Assembly (NCBI GenBank): GCA_002329625.1
Contig: DCTP01000077.1
Location: 4,137 to 13,058, forward strand
Source: Leptolinea sp. UBA1437
Lineage (GTDB): Bacteria; Chloroflexota; Anaerolineae; Anaerolineales; Anaerolineaceae
Length of the DNA: 8,922 bases
Direction: 5' to 3'
Shown one piece after another: positions 1 to 6,712 of this stretch; position 1 is the first letter of the stretch, and each line of letters begins with the position of its first letter. The notes beneath the pieces are model-generated. The model saw only the letters and a list, made by a program, of their open reading frames with translations. It ran no database searches and was not told where the DNA came from. The translations under genes and the position numbers were made by a program.

Positions 1-1307
1 TCGATATTTCCGTTAAATTTCAATCCAAATCCCGGCCAACGTTGACCTAAAATCTCGTCCTTTTCAACTTCGCGCGGACATGTTATTGCTGTGGCAACAT
101 GAAACCGCAAAGTTTCATTATTTCCCCCAACACGCATAATAGTTGCCGGATTTCCGCTTTCCAAATCGAATCGAACACAAGCACCCCGCTCCTTATCGAA
201 GCCACCCGTTAGATATTCATTAGCCAAACCTTCATCCCCTGTTGTATCCGGAGTCGGCCATAATTCAACAGGCTGCTTTCTGTCCGCTAAAGATATAGGC
301 GCTGTCCCACAATTGAAAAACGTCAATTTCTTTTTATCAGATGAAAGACGGGCGATATCGGCAAAAAAGACTTTTTTATTCGTCAACCGAGTTAATAAAA
401 GCATCGTAAAAGCAGCCGGAAGATCCGCTTCACAAGCCGTAATATAGCCTGCTTCATTCAGCATACAAGTTGCCATGCAAGCCGCATATTTATAACCATA
501 TCTGGCAGAAGCCATTTCGGGCATGCATTTATTCGCAAAAACGGAGATATTATAAATTTTAGCAAGGCGTTTGAACGCCAGAAACATTTTCGCTTGTGAA
601 AGGATTGCATCTTTTGCGATATATTCGCCAGTCTCGTCATATTTCCATATAATTCGATCAAATTGTTTAGCAAATTCATCAGCTATTGGTTGTGCTTCTT
701 CATCAGAGATATTTTCCATTTCGCTAAAGACTTGAACGGCATCATACTGTGGAAAATCGACGCCAAATGTTTTTTTCCAAGAAAACTCATTTACTTGAGT
801 CTGATACATCATCATACATTTTCCGCCGATTGTAGCGATTTTTGCATTTCGAATAGAATTTTTTGTCCAACTTGCATGCACATATTTAATAATTTTTTGA
901 ATATTGTTCTCATCTTTGGCAGGTCCATATAAATAGAGGAATTTTTTCCCCATTTCTTGAAGAACGTATCGAATTTGTATAGAAGCGCCAAAATTTCCAT
1001 TTGAAATTTTGTCAGAAAGACCATAAAGGACAAAAGGAATATGAAGATCATTAACAGCTGAAATAATATGAGACGAAAAAATCCAGGTTCCCACGATAAA
1101 AACGATTGCGTCAGTTCCTTCTATTTCCATTTTTTTTGCAGTATTGATTACATCAACATCATCAAATAAAACTTTTTCACATATATCAACGGTAATTTCA
1201 GTCTCTTTTGCAAACCGTTCTTTGTAATATGCAACCATAGAATAGATTTCATCCTTCTGATGGTTATATTTTGCTACCGCAATAACCCCTAACTTCGGCT
1301 TTTCCAT
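1..1307 (-). CDS. L-fucose/L-arabinose isomerase family protein (C-terminus cut by left edge)
   Basis: The reading frame is open for 435 codons from ATG at 1307 to the window edge, so the C-terminus is missing; relatives are usually around 450-500 residues. The family (COG2407 type) interconverts aldoses and ketoses with a divalent metal in the cytoplasm. Residues 1-180 look like the alternating beta/alpha N-terminal part (GVIAVAKYN at 7-15, AIVFIVGTW at 67-75). The C-terminal half carries the recognisable core: NKCMPEM at 259-265 with E264, ACEADLPAAFTM at 291-302 with E293 and D295, and CGTAPISLA at 333-341. E264 and D295 are plausible metal ligands by analogy with FucI. Asn332 precedes the CG motif where I recall His in relatives. 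The start is supported by AGGA nine bases upstream. It lies 286 bases downstream of a LacI-type regulator on the same strand, with operator-like sites between. The substrate cannot be read from sequence; family confidence is good, reaction confidence moderate. Confidence 0.82.
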   Translation of the reverse strand, partial: MEKPKLGVIAVAKYNHQKDEIYSMVAYYKERFAKETEITVDICEKVLFDDVDVINTAKKMEIEGTDAIVFIVGTWIFSSHIISAVNDLHIPFVLYGLSDKISNGNFGASIQIRYVLQEMGKKFLYLYGPAKDENNIQKIIKYVHASWTKNSIRNAKIATIGGKCMMMYQTQVNEFSWKKTFGVDFPQYDAVQVFSEMENISDEEAQPIADEFAKQFDRIIWKYDETGEYIAKDAILSQAKMFLAFKRLAKIYNISVFANKCMPEMASARYGYKYAACMATCMLNEAGYITACEADLPAAFTMLLLTRLTNKKVFFADIARLSSDKKKLTFFNCGTAPISLADRKQPVELWPTPDTTGDEGLANEYLTGGFDKERGACVRFDLESGNPATIMRVGGNNETLRFHVATAITCPREVEKDEILGQRWPGFGLKFNGNI

Positions 1308-1361
1308 TGATCATTCCTTTCTGTTACGATACTTGATTAAAAGATTATTTCCATTCTTCAA

Positions 1362-1378
1362 TATAAAATCGATTTCAT
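1362..1378 (-). promoter_or_regulatory. LacI-type operator candidate A (gene-proximal)
   Basis: On the minus strand this reads ATGAAATCGATTTTATA. It is centred on a CpG (1370/1371); seven of the eight base pairs around that centre are symmetric, including a perfect AAATCGATTT core. It matches the second site at 1513-1529 at 15 of 17 positions. The shape resembles LacI-family operators, including the CcpA cre type. It lies 55 bases upstream of the isomerase-like start codon and overlaps a possible second -10 (TATATT, 1365-1360). Binding is inferred. Confidence 0.6.
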
Positions 1379-1512
1379 CTATTGAAAGCACAAAATATTT
1401 CTTAATCTTCTTAATGTTTTGATTGTTAGACAGCTAATAATTCCTTCTTCTGTAAATATTTATGAATTTAGCATTAAGACTACAATCTTATTTTTGACTT
1501 TATGAGATTATT

Positions 1513-1529
1513 TGTAAAACCGATTTCAT
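1513..1529 (-). promoter_or_regulatory. LacI-type operator candidate B (promoter-proximal)
   Basis: On the minus strand this reads ATGAAATCGGTTTTACA. It differs from site A only at two positions, both transitions, and has a CpG centre (1521/1522) but weaker dyad symmetry (five of eight pairs). The two sites are 151 bases apart centre to centre. Site B starts about where transcription from the predicted promoter at 1564-1536 would begin, a classical position for repression. Binding by the neighbouring repressor is inferred. Confidence 0.58.
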
Positions 1530-1535
1530 ATTCGA

Positions 1536-1564
1536 AATATTAATGTCTTTTAAGAATAGGTCAA
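1536..1564 (-). promoter_or_regulatory. Putative promoter of the isomerase-like gene
   Basis: On the minus strand, TTGACC (1564-1559) is separated by 17 bases from AATATT (1541-1536), giving five and four matches to the sigma-70 type boxes. The predicted start, near 1529, coincides with the edge of operator candidate B. It would leave a leader of roughly 220 bases carrying operator candidate A. The promoter lies downstream of the repressor's stop codon, so the isomerase-like gene could be transcribed on its own. AT-rich sequence makes chance -10 boxes common, hence the modest confidence. Confidence 0.4.
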
Positions 1565-1593
1565 TATGACTTTAATCACAAACCAAGAATGAT

Positions 1594-2631
1594 TTAATAT
1601 ACTTTTTGGTTTCTGGTAACTAATTTGGGATTGATAAAAACATCTTGAGGGGGTAGTTTTTCAAATCCTTCATTCATTCGAAGAAAAAGCAATTCGGTGG
1701 CATTTTTACCGACTTCTGCTTCATGAATATCGACTGAGCTGAAATTTAACAGTTCTGATATTTCAAGATTATCTACACCGACAAATTCAATATGCCTCGC
1801 TTGTTCCTTTGAACAATCTTGGCATGCACGATAAAAACCTATCATTTGCAAATCATTTGAAGCACAAAGTGCTTCAGGGAAGATTCCTTTTGAAAAAAAG
1901 TGTTTTCCTCCGGCATATCCGCCTGATTCATCATAACTATTCCAATAAACGAGATCGTCATTATATGGAATTCCGCCATCCGATAAAGCTTGCCGATAGG
2001 CTTCGTAACGTTGCCGATATACTTCGATCCCTCTTTTCCCCGCCAAATATGCTATTTTTTTATAACCTTTTGATATCAGGTAACTGGTTGCACTATAAAC
2101 CGCATCATATACTCGTATAGAGATCGTATCAAAATTACGTTCTATACCGTCATATAGCCAAAGATGGCTGCACATCCCACATAGAACAATCGGCTGAACG
2201 CATCTGGAAACCATTTCTCGTAATTGTTTAGAATAGGAAAAATGGACTAAAAATAAAGCATCTACAGTGCTTTCCTGCAAAATTCGAATAGCTTTTAATT
2301 CTTCTTCTTCCTGACCGTTTGTATAAAAAAGCAAAACGGAATATTTATTTCTTTTTGCAACCTCCAAAGTCGCTTCAATCATTCGGAAATAAATGGGGTT
2401 AGAGGTATCAGGAATTGCAAGGCATATCATTCGTGTTTTTGTAGTTTTAAGAGTTCTTCCGGCAACATTAGGAATATATTGCAAATCTTCAACCGCTTGC
2501 AATACTTTCTCTCGAGTATCTTCTTTAATGTATCCGATCTGATTTAATGTACGAGAAACCGTACCGGGAGATACACCGGCATATTTAGCAACATCATATA
2601 TAGTTATTTTTTTTTGTTTTGAATCTGACAT
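1594..2631 (-). CDS. LacI/GalR-family transcriptional repressor
   Basis: The 345-residue length is typical of the family. Residues 8-31 form the helix-turn-helix (ITIYDVAKYAGVSPGTVSRT, then LN). Residues 54-63 match the hinge helix; L61 is in the place of the leucine that inserts into the central CpG step of the operator. Residues 67-345 form the periplasmic-binding-protein-like sugar-sensing core. Familiar family patches are RQRYEAYRQAL at 206-216, CASNDLQMIGF at 256-266 and GVDNLEISE at 285-293. The protein should bind DNA as a dimer and release it, or bind it, on sensing a small molecule, usually a sugar. The ATG at 2631 has a weak GGAA nine bases upstream and leaves seven residues before the DNA-binding domain, as is normal. 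The same-strand isomerase-like gene and the paired operator-like sites point to local control of sugar use. The inducer is unknown. Confidence 0.93.
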   Translation of the reverse strand: MSDSKQKKITIYDVAKYAGVSPGTVSRTLNQIGYIKEDTREKVLQAVEDLQYIPNVAGRTLKTTKTRMICLAIPDTSNPIYFRMIEATLEVAKRNKYSVLLFYTNGQEEEELKAIRILQESTVDALFLVHFSYSKQLREMVSRCVQPIVLCGMCSHLWLYDGIERNFDTISIRVYDAVYSATSYLISKGYKKIAYLAGKRGIEVYRQRYEAYRQALSDGGIPYNDDLVYWNSYDESGGYAGGKHFFSKGIFPEALCASNDLQMIGFYRACQDCSKEQARHIEFVGVDNLEISELLNFSSVDIHEAEVGKNATELLFLRMNEGFEKLPPQDVFINPKLVTRNQKVY

Positions 2632-2883
2632 CAGAAAATATTCCGTTTATTCGTCAAAAAATAATCTAATTTATAGCGATTCTAACACAAACTACTTTTA
2701 ATCATTATATATATCGGAAATTTAGATAAGATTTTCAAATAGCTTTTTGTTTTTTTGTCGCCTTCACATTTTCGGAGAAACAATTATTTTCTTTTCAGTT
2801 CCTGAAGAGCCACCAATGATAACCAATTTTAGGCAAAAAAAGCTGGAATTGGTTTAGAATCAAAAAGTCGGAGATAATTTCAA
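2632..2883. other. Divergent intergenic region between the repressor and the ABC operon
   Basis: These 252 AT-rich bases separate the minus-strand repressor gene from the plus-strand exporter operon and must hold promoters for both, but no convincing -35/-10 pair stands out on either strand. On the plus strand a lone TAGAAT (2855-2860) could be a -10 without a matching -35. No copy of the 17-bp operator motif is present, so the sequence gives no sign that the repressor controls itself or the exporter. The only clear structure is the inverted repeat at 2821-2854. Confidence 0.6.
2821..2854. repeat. 8-bp inverted repeat upstream of the ABC operon
   Basis: AACCAATT (2821-2828) and AATTGGTT (2847-2854) are perfect reverse complements separated by 18 bases, ending 29 bases before the exporter start codon. 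The spacing suits a dimeric regulator's operator or a weak leader hairpin. The right arm abuts a possible -10 box (TAGAAT, 2855-2860). No dedicated regulator gene is next to the operon in this window except the LacI-type one, whose candidate sites look different. An AT-rich repeat of this length can also arise by chance. Confidence 0.4.
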
Positions 2884-4620
2884 TTGAATGGCTTTCTAAA
2901 GTACGCAAAACCGTATAAGAAATATTTTTTGTTTGGCCCTATATTTATGGTGATCGAAGCGACAGGGGACATTGTCCTGCCATTTTTAGTCGCGCAAATT
3001 ATCAACAACGGTGCGGTTAACCATGACATCCCTTACATTCTGCGAACCGGCGGAATGATGGTAGGTTTTTCGGTTGTAATGGCCGTTTTCGGCACTTTGG
3101 GGGCAAAATTTGCCGTCAATGGATCGGTTAACCTGGCTGCCGATTTACGCTTTGACGTATTCAGCAGAATTCAGGAATTTTCGTTCAAAAACATCGATGA
3201 TTTCAGCACGGGATCTTTGATTACCCGCATCACCAATGATATTACCCAGATTCAGACTTTCGCAATGTCCTTGTTGAGAGGGGTTTTCCGTTCTCCGGTA
3301 ATGTTGATCGGTGCGGTGATAATGGCTTTTCGTCTTAATTCACAATTGGCGATCGTCATATTAATCGTTATTCCAGTTCTTGGATTAGCAATTTTCACAA
3401 TTATTACCAAAGCCTCCCCCCGCTTCACAACTATGCAGGAGGCGCTGGATAAGCTCAATACGGATATCAGTGAATCACTGACAACCATCCGGGTTATCAA
3501 ATCCTTCGTTCGGGAAGATTACGAAAATAAAGATTTTTCCGTCGCTAACGAAGGATTACGCGAAAAAAGTATTGCCGCAATGAAAATGGTCATACTCCAA
3601 CAGCCGGTCATTACCGCAACGATGAATATCACGACCTTAGCGGTGGTTTGGTTTGCCGGACGACAGATCATCGTGGGCAGTATGCCGATTGGGAATCTGG
3701 CAGCGTTCATCACCTATATTACTCAAATCCTGATGTCACTGAACTTACTTGCCAATATCTTTTTGCAAGGGTCGCGGGCAATCGCTTCTTCAAAAAGAAT
3801 CAATCAGGTGATGGAAACAAAGATTGAACTGGATGACAGTAATGCAGCCTTCCCGGAAGCGATGGTGGAAAAAGGGGAAATTGAGTTCAGACAGGTTTCC
3901 TTCCGCTATTTTAAAACTAATCATGAAAAAGTCTTGGATGATATCAACCTGGCAATTTCAGCCGGGGAAACCATCGGGATGATCGGCTCTACCGGAAGCG
4001 GAAAAACCACGATGGTTCAGTTGATTCCGCGCCTTTATGATGCCGATGAAGGTGAAGTTCTGGTGGATGGGATCAACGTCAAAGATTATTCACTGAAAAA
4101 ACTACGGGAGGGCGTCGCGTTAGTTCTTCAAAAGAATACGCTGTTTTCCGGCACGATTGCCGAAAATTTACAATGGGGGAATGAATATGCCACGGAAGAA
4201 GAGATGAGAGCGGCCGCAAGAATCGCACAAGCCGAATCTTTCATCGATTCGCTTCCGGACGGGTTTGAAACCGATTTGGGACAAGGGGGAGTTAATCTTT
4301 CGGGCGGACAGAAGCAACGTTTATGTATTGCCCGCGCTTTATTGAAGAAACCAAAAATACTGATTCTTGATGACAGTACCAGCGCAGTGGATACCGCAAC
4401 CGAAGCTAAAATCCGCAAAGCGTTTTCCGAGAATCTTCAAGGAATTACCAAAATTATTATTGCACAACGGATCAATTCCGTGATCGACGCGGACAAAATC
4501 GTCGTGCTCAATGAGGGGAAAATTGTCGGTTGCGGCGTTCATCAGGATCTGATTAAAACCTGTGTTCCGTATCAAGAAATTTATTATTCGCAAAAAGAGA
4601 AAAACAAAGAGGGCGAATAA
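2884..4620 (+). CDS. ABC exporter half-transporter with a degenerate ATP site (subunit 1 of a heterodimer)
   Basis: The 578-residue protein has a six-helix type IV exporter (ABC type I exporter) membrane domain (about 1-310) fused to an ATPase domain (about 340-570). Membrane stretches are visible near 14-40, 55-78, 135-175 and 240-292. The ATPase has Walker A GSTGSGKT (368-375), Q-loop Q416 and signature LSGGQ (472-476). Walker B ends LILDD, with D497 where the catalytic Glu normally is, and the switch His is replaced by Q528 (IIAQR). This pair of changes is a hallmark of the degenerate subunit in heterodimeric multidrug exporters such as LmrC or TM287. Translation most likely starts at TTG 2884: an in-frame stop lies at 2875-2877, GGAG sits ten bases upstream, and the next in-frame Met (residue 22) would remove much of the first helix. 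The stop overlaps the partner gene's start. The substrate is unknown; drugs, lipids or peptides are all possible. Confidence 0.94.
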   Translation: MNGFLKYAKPYKKYFLFGPIFMVIEATGDIVLPFLVAQIINNGAVNHDIPYILRTGGMMVGFSVVMAVFGTLGAKFAVNGSVNLAADLRFDVFSRIQEFSFKNIDDFSTGSLITRITNDITQIQTFAMSLLRGVFRSPVMLIGAVIMAFRLNSQLAIVILIVIPVLGLAIFTIITKASPRFTTMQEALDKLNTDISESLTTIRVIKSFVREDYENKDFSVANEGLREKSIAAMKMVILQQPVITATMNITTLAVVWFAGRQIIVGSMPIGNLAAFITYITQILMSLNLLANIFLQGSRAIASSKRINQVMETKIELDDSNAAFPEAMVEKGEIEFRQVSFRYFKTNHEKVLDDINLAISAGETIGMIGSTGSGKTTMVQLIPRLYDADEGEVLVDGINVKDYSLKKLREGVALVLQKNTLFSGTIAENLQWGNEYATEEEMRAAARIAQAESFIDSLPDGFETDLGQGGVNLSGGQKQRLCIARALLKKPKILILDDSTSAVDTATEAKIRKAFSENLQGITKIIIAQRINSVIDADKIVVLNEGKIVGCGVHQDLIKTCVPYQEIYYSQKEKNKEGE

Positions 4621-6503
4621 TGGATACACAGCGAATGGAAAGACTTGCAAAGAAGTACGGGAACATCAACCATAACGGTGTCGCTCAGCCCAAAACCTTT
4701 GCGATAAACACGATGTCCGCGCTCCGTGCGAAATCTTTATCTTCAAATGATAAGCCGAAAAATATGGGATACACCGTCAAGCGGTTACTTGATTATCTGC
4801 AAAATGATAAAAGATTGCTGATCGCTGCAATTGTTTGCATTTTGTTTCAGACGATAGCCACTCTTGCAGGTTCATACATGATCCGTCCAATCATTAATAC
4901 CTACATAGCACCGAAAAACGGTCTGGGAGATCTTCATGGGCTGGCAAATTCTTTAGTCATTCTGGCTTTTATTTATTTGTCCGCCGTCATTTTACAATAT
5001 TTACAGCTGCGGATTATGGTGGGTGTCAGTCAACGCAGTCTGGTTCGATTAAGGCGAGATTTATACAATAAGCTTTTAAACCTGCCGATTCGATTTTTTG
5101 ATACCAACTCCAGCGGAGATATCATGTCACGATTTACCAACGATGTCGACGCTGTCGGTGAAATGCTCAATACGACAATTGTCCAACTGATTGCAGGAAC
5201 CATCACACTTATCGGTACTTTGGGATTGATGATCTACACAAATATTTGGCTGACTCTCATTACCTTGGTTATGATTCCGATTTTTACCTATGCAAGCAGA
5301 TCCATTATTCAATTCAGTCGGAAACCGTACAGTCAACAGCAGACCGCATTGGGAATCTTGGATGGTTTCGCGCAAGAAACGATCAACGGCCAGAAGGTAG
5401 TCAAAGTCTTTACCCGTGAAGAGATCGTCAAGGACGAATTCAGATATTTAAATGATGATTTACGCCGAAAACAGATTGTAGCCCAATTTCGTTCTTCAAT
5501 TATGGGACCGGTTACTCATAACTTGAGTAACTTCAGCTACGCTTTGACAGCCGGTATCGGATCCGTTTTATGCATTACGCAAGGATTTGATATCGGAGGT
5601 TTGACGGTTTTTGTGAACTACACACGCCAATTCAGTCGTCCAATCAATGAAATCTCGATGCAAATGAACACCGTCTTCGCTGCATTGGCGGGGGCAGAAA
5701 GGGTATTCGAGTTGTTGGATGAACCGCCGGAACCACCGGATGCCCCGGATTGTGTCAACGTTGATCATTTGGTTGGACATGTCGTGATGAGTCACGTCAA
5801 TTTCGGTTACTACCCGAACCAACTTGTCCTTCACGATATTTCTCTTTATGCAAAACCGGGGCAAAAAATCGCTTTTGTCGGTTCTACCGGTGCCGGAAAG
5901 ACCACCATAACCAACCTTCTTACTCGTTTTTATGATATCCAATCCGGAGAAATCACTATCGATGGGATCCCGATCGATAAAATCCCGCGTAAAATATTAC
6001 GTCGAAACATTGCGATGGTACTTCAGGATACTCACCTGTTTACCGGAACCGTGCGCGAGAATATCCGATACGGTCGGTTAGACGCAACCGACGACGATGT
6101 AATCACCGCCGCAAAAGTCGCCAATGCCCATTCCTTTATCATGCATCTTGAGAAAGGATATGATACGATGCTCGAAAATGACGGAGCTAACCTTAGCCAA
6201 GGGCAAAGACAATTACTGAACATTGCCAGAGCTTCCATCTCCAAAGCTCCGATCCTGATACTGGACGAAGCTACCAGCTCGGTCGACACCAGAACGGAAC
6301 GCCATATCGAAAAAGGAATGGATGCATTAATGTCCGATCGCACAACCTTCGTGATTGCTCACAGGCTTTCCACAGTCCGAAATGCCAATGCCATCATGGT
6401 TCTGGAAAAGGGAGAAATCATTGAACGAGGAGATCACGATGATCTGCTACAACAAAGGGGACGATATTACGAACTTTATTCCGAATTGGCGGAATTGGAT
6501 TAA
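4620..6503 (+). CDS. ABC exporter half-transporter with the catalytic ATP site (subunit 2 of a heterodimer)
   Basis: The 627-residue protein has the same layout as its upstream neighbour: membrane domain about 52-355, ATPase about 385-620. Helices are apparent near 65-89, 109-134, 185-230 and 300-335. Motifs are Walker A GSTGAGKT (421-428), Q469, signature LSQGQ (525-529), Walker B with D549 and catalytic E550, and switch H581 (VIAHR). E550 and H581 are canonical, while the second Gly of LSGGQ has become Gln. In the dimer, this subunit's Walker motifs face the partner's intact LSGGQ and form the hydrolysing site. Its LSQGQ completes the partner's degenerate site, as in LmrD or TM288. ATG 4620 shares one base with the partner's stop (TAATG), and GAGGG lies just upstream, indicating translational coupling and balanced synthesis. 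About 50 basic, polar residues precede the membrane domain; their role is unknown. Confidence 0.95.
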   Translation: MDTQRMERLAKKYGNINHNGVAQPKTFAINTMSALRAKSLSSNDKPKNMGYTVKRLLDYLQNDKRLLIAAIVCILFQTIATLAGSYMIRPIINTYIAPKNGLGDLHGLANSLVILAFIYLSAVILQYLQLRIMVGVSQRSLVRLRRDLYNKLLNLPIRFFDTNSSGDIMSRFTNDVDAVGEMLNTTIVQLIAGTITLIGTLGLMIYTNIWLTLITLVMIPIFTYASRSIIQFSRKPYSQQQTALGILDGFAQETINGQKVVKVFTREEIVKDEFRYLNDDLRRKQIVAQFRSSIMGPVTHNLSNFSYALTAGIGSVLCITQGFDIGGLTVFVNYTRQFSRPINEISMQMNTVFAALAGAERVFELLDEPPEPPDAPDCVNVDHLVGHVVMSHVNFGYYPNQLVLHDISLYAKPGQKIAFVGSTGAGKTTITNLLTRFYDIQSGEITIDGIPIDKIPRKILRRNIAMVLQDTHLFTGTVRENIRYGRLDATDDDVITAAKVANAHSFIMHLEKGYDTMLENDGANLSQGQRQLLNIARASISKAPILILDEATSSVDTRTERHIEKGMDALMSDRTTFVIAHRLSTVRNANAIMVLEKGEIIERGDHDDLLQQRGRYYELYSELAELD

Positions 6504-6522
6504 TGGATTTTTTCAATGCTGT

Positions 6523-6549
6523 TATGCCGAAACGCAGACTTTCGGCATA
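6523..6549 (+). terminator. Hairpin after the ABC operon, possible terminator
   Basis: TATGCCGAAA (6523-6532) and TTTCGGCATA (6540-6549) form a perfect 10-bp stem with a seven-base loop, starting 19 bases after the stop codon of the second exporter gene. The position suits transcription termination, but no T-run follows on either strand. Instead a T-run precedes the stem (6508-6513) and an A-run follows it (6551-6555). It may terminate weakly, protect the 3' end of the mRNA, or be a protein-binding site. Confidence 0.42.
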
Positions 6550-6649
6550 GAAAAATCGATTCGGGAATAATTTCGTTTATAATATGTGTTACAAAATTCG
6601 TGATACCGATAAAAAAATGGAATATTTAACGGGATATGAGTCATTTATC

Positions 6650-6678
6650 TTGTCAACAATAAAAAAGACTCGTATAAT
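6650..6678 (+). promoter_or_regulatory. Strong sigma-70 type promoter of the S1-protein gene
   Basis: TTGTCA (6650-6655) and TATAAT (6673-6678) are separated by exactly 17 bases, matching the housekeeping consensus at 11 of 12 positions. The predicted start near 6685 leaves a leader of only about 28 bases before the S1-protein gene. The match fits a highly expressed translation gene and makes that gene an independent transcription unit from the exporter operon. Confidence 0.85.
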
Positions 6679-6712
6679 GATTAAATAAATTGTTTTTTGG
6701 AGAAATTACAAA

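Noticed and set aside
663..1051. Short open frames on both strands overlapping the isomerase-like gene
   Set aside because: The 435-codon frame through this region is continuous and shows family motifs; the overlapping frames are low-complexity and lack ribosome sites.
2661..2690. Possible third copy of the operator motif upstream of the repressor gene (TTAGAATCGCTATAAAT on the minus strand)
   Set aside because: Only about 9 of 17 positions match the two good sites, which is not persuasive in AT-rich sequence.
1594..4620. The LacI-type repressor as local regulator of the exporter operon
   Set aside because: The operator-like sites are only on the isomerase side; nothing similar is found between 2632 and 2883.
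5568..5942. Long antisense open frames inside the ABC and S1 genes
   Set aside because: They lie opposite strongly supported coding sequence, have no recognisable domains, and have compositions typical of shadow frames.
6578..6583. Second TATAAT upstream of the S1-protein gene
   Set aside because: No acceptable -35 lies 16-18 bases upstream (6555-6560 reads ATCGAT), and the promoter at 6650-6678 is far better and closer.
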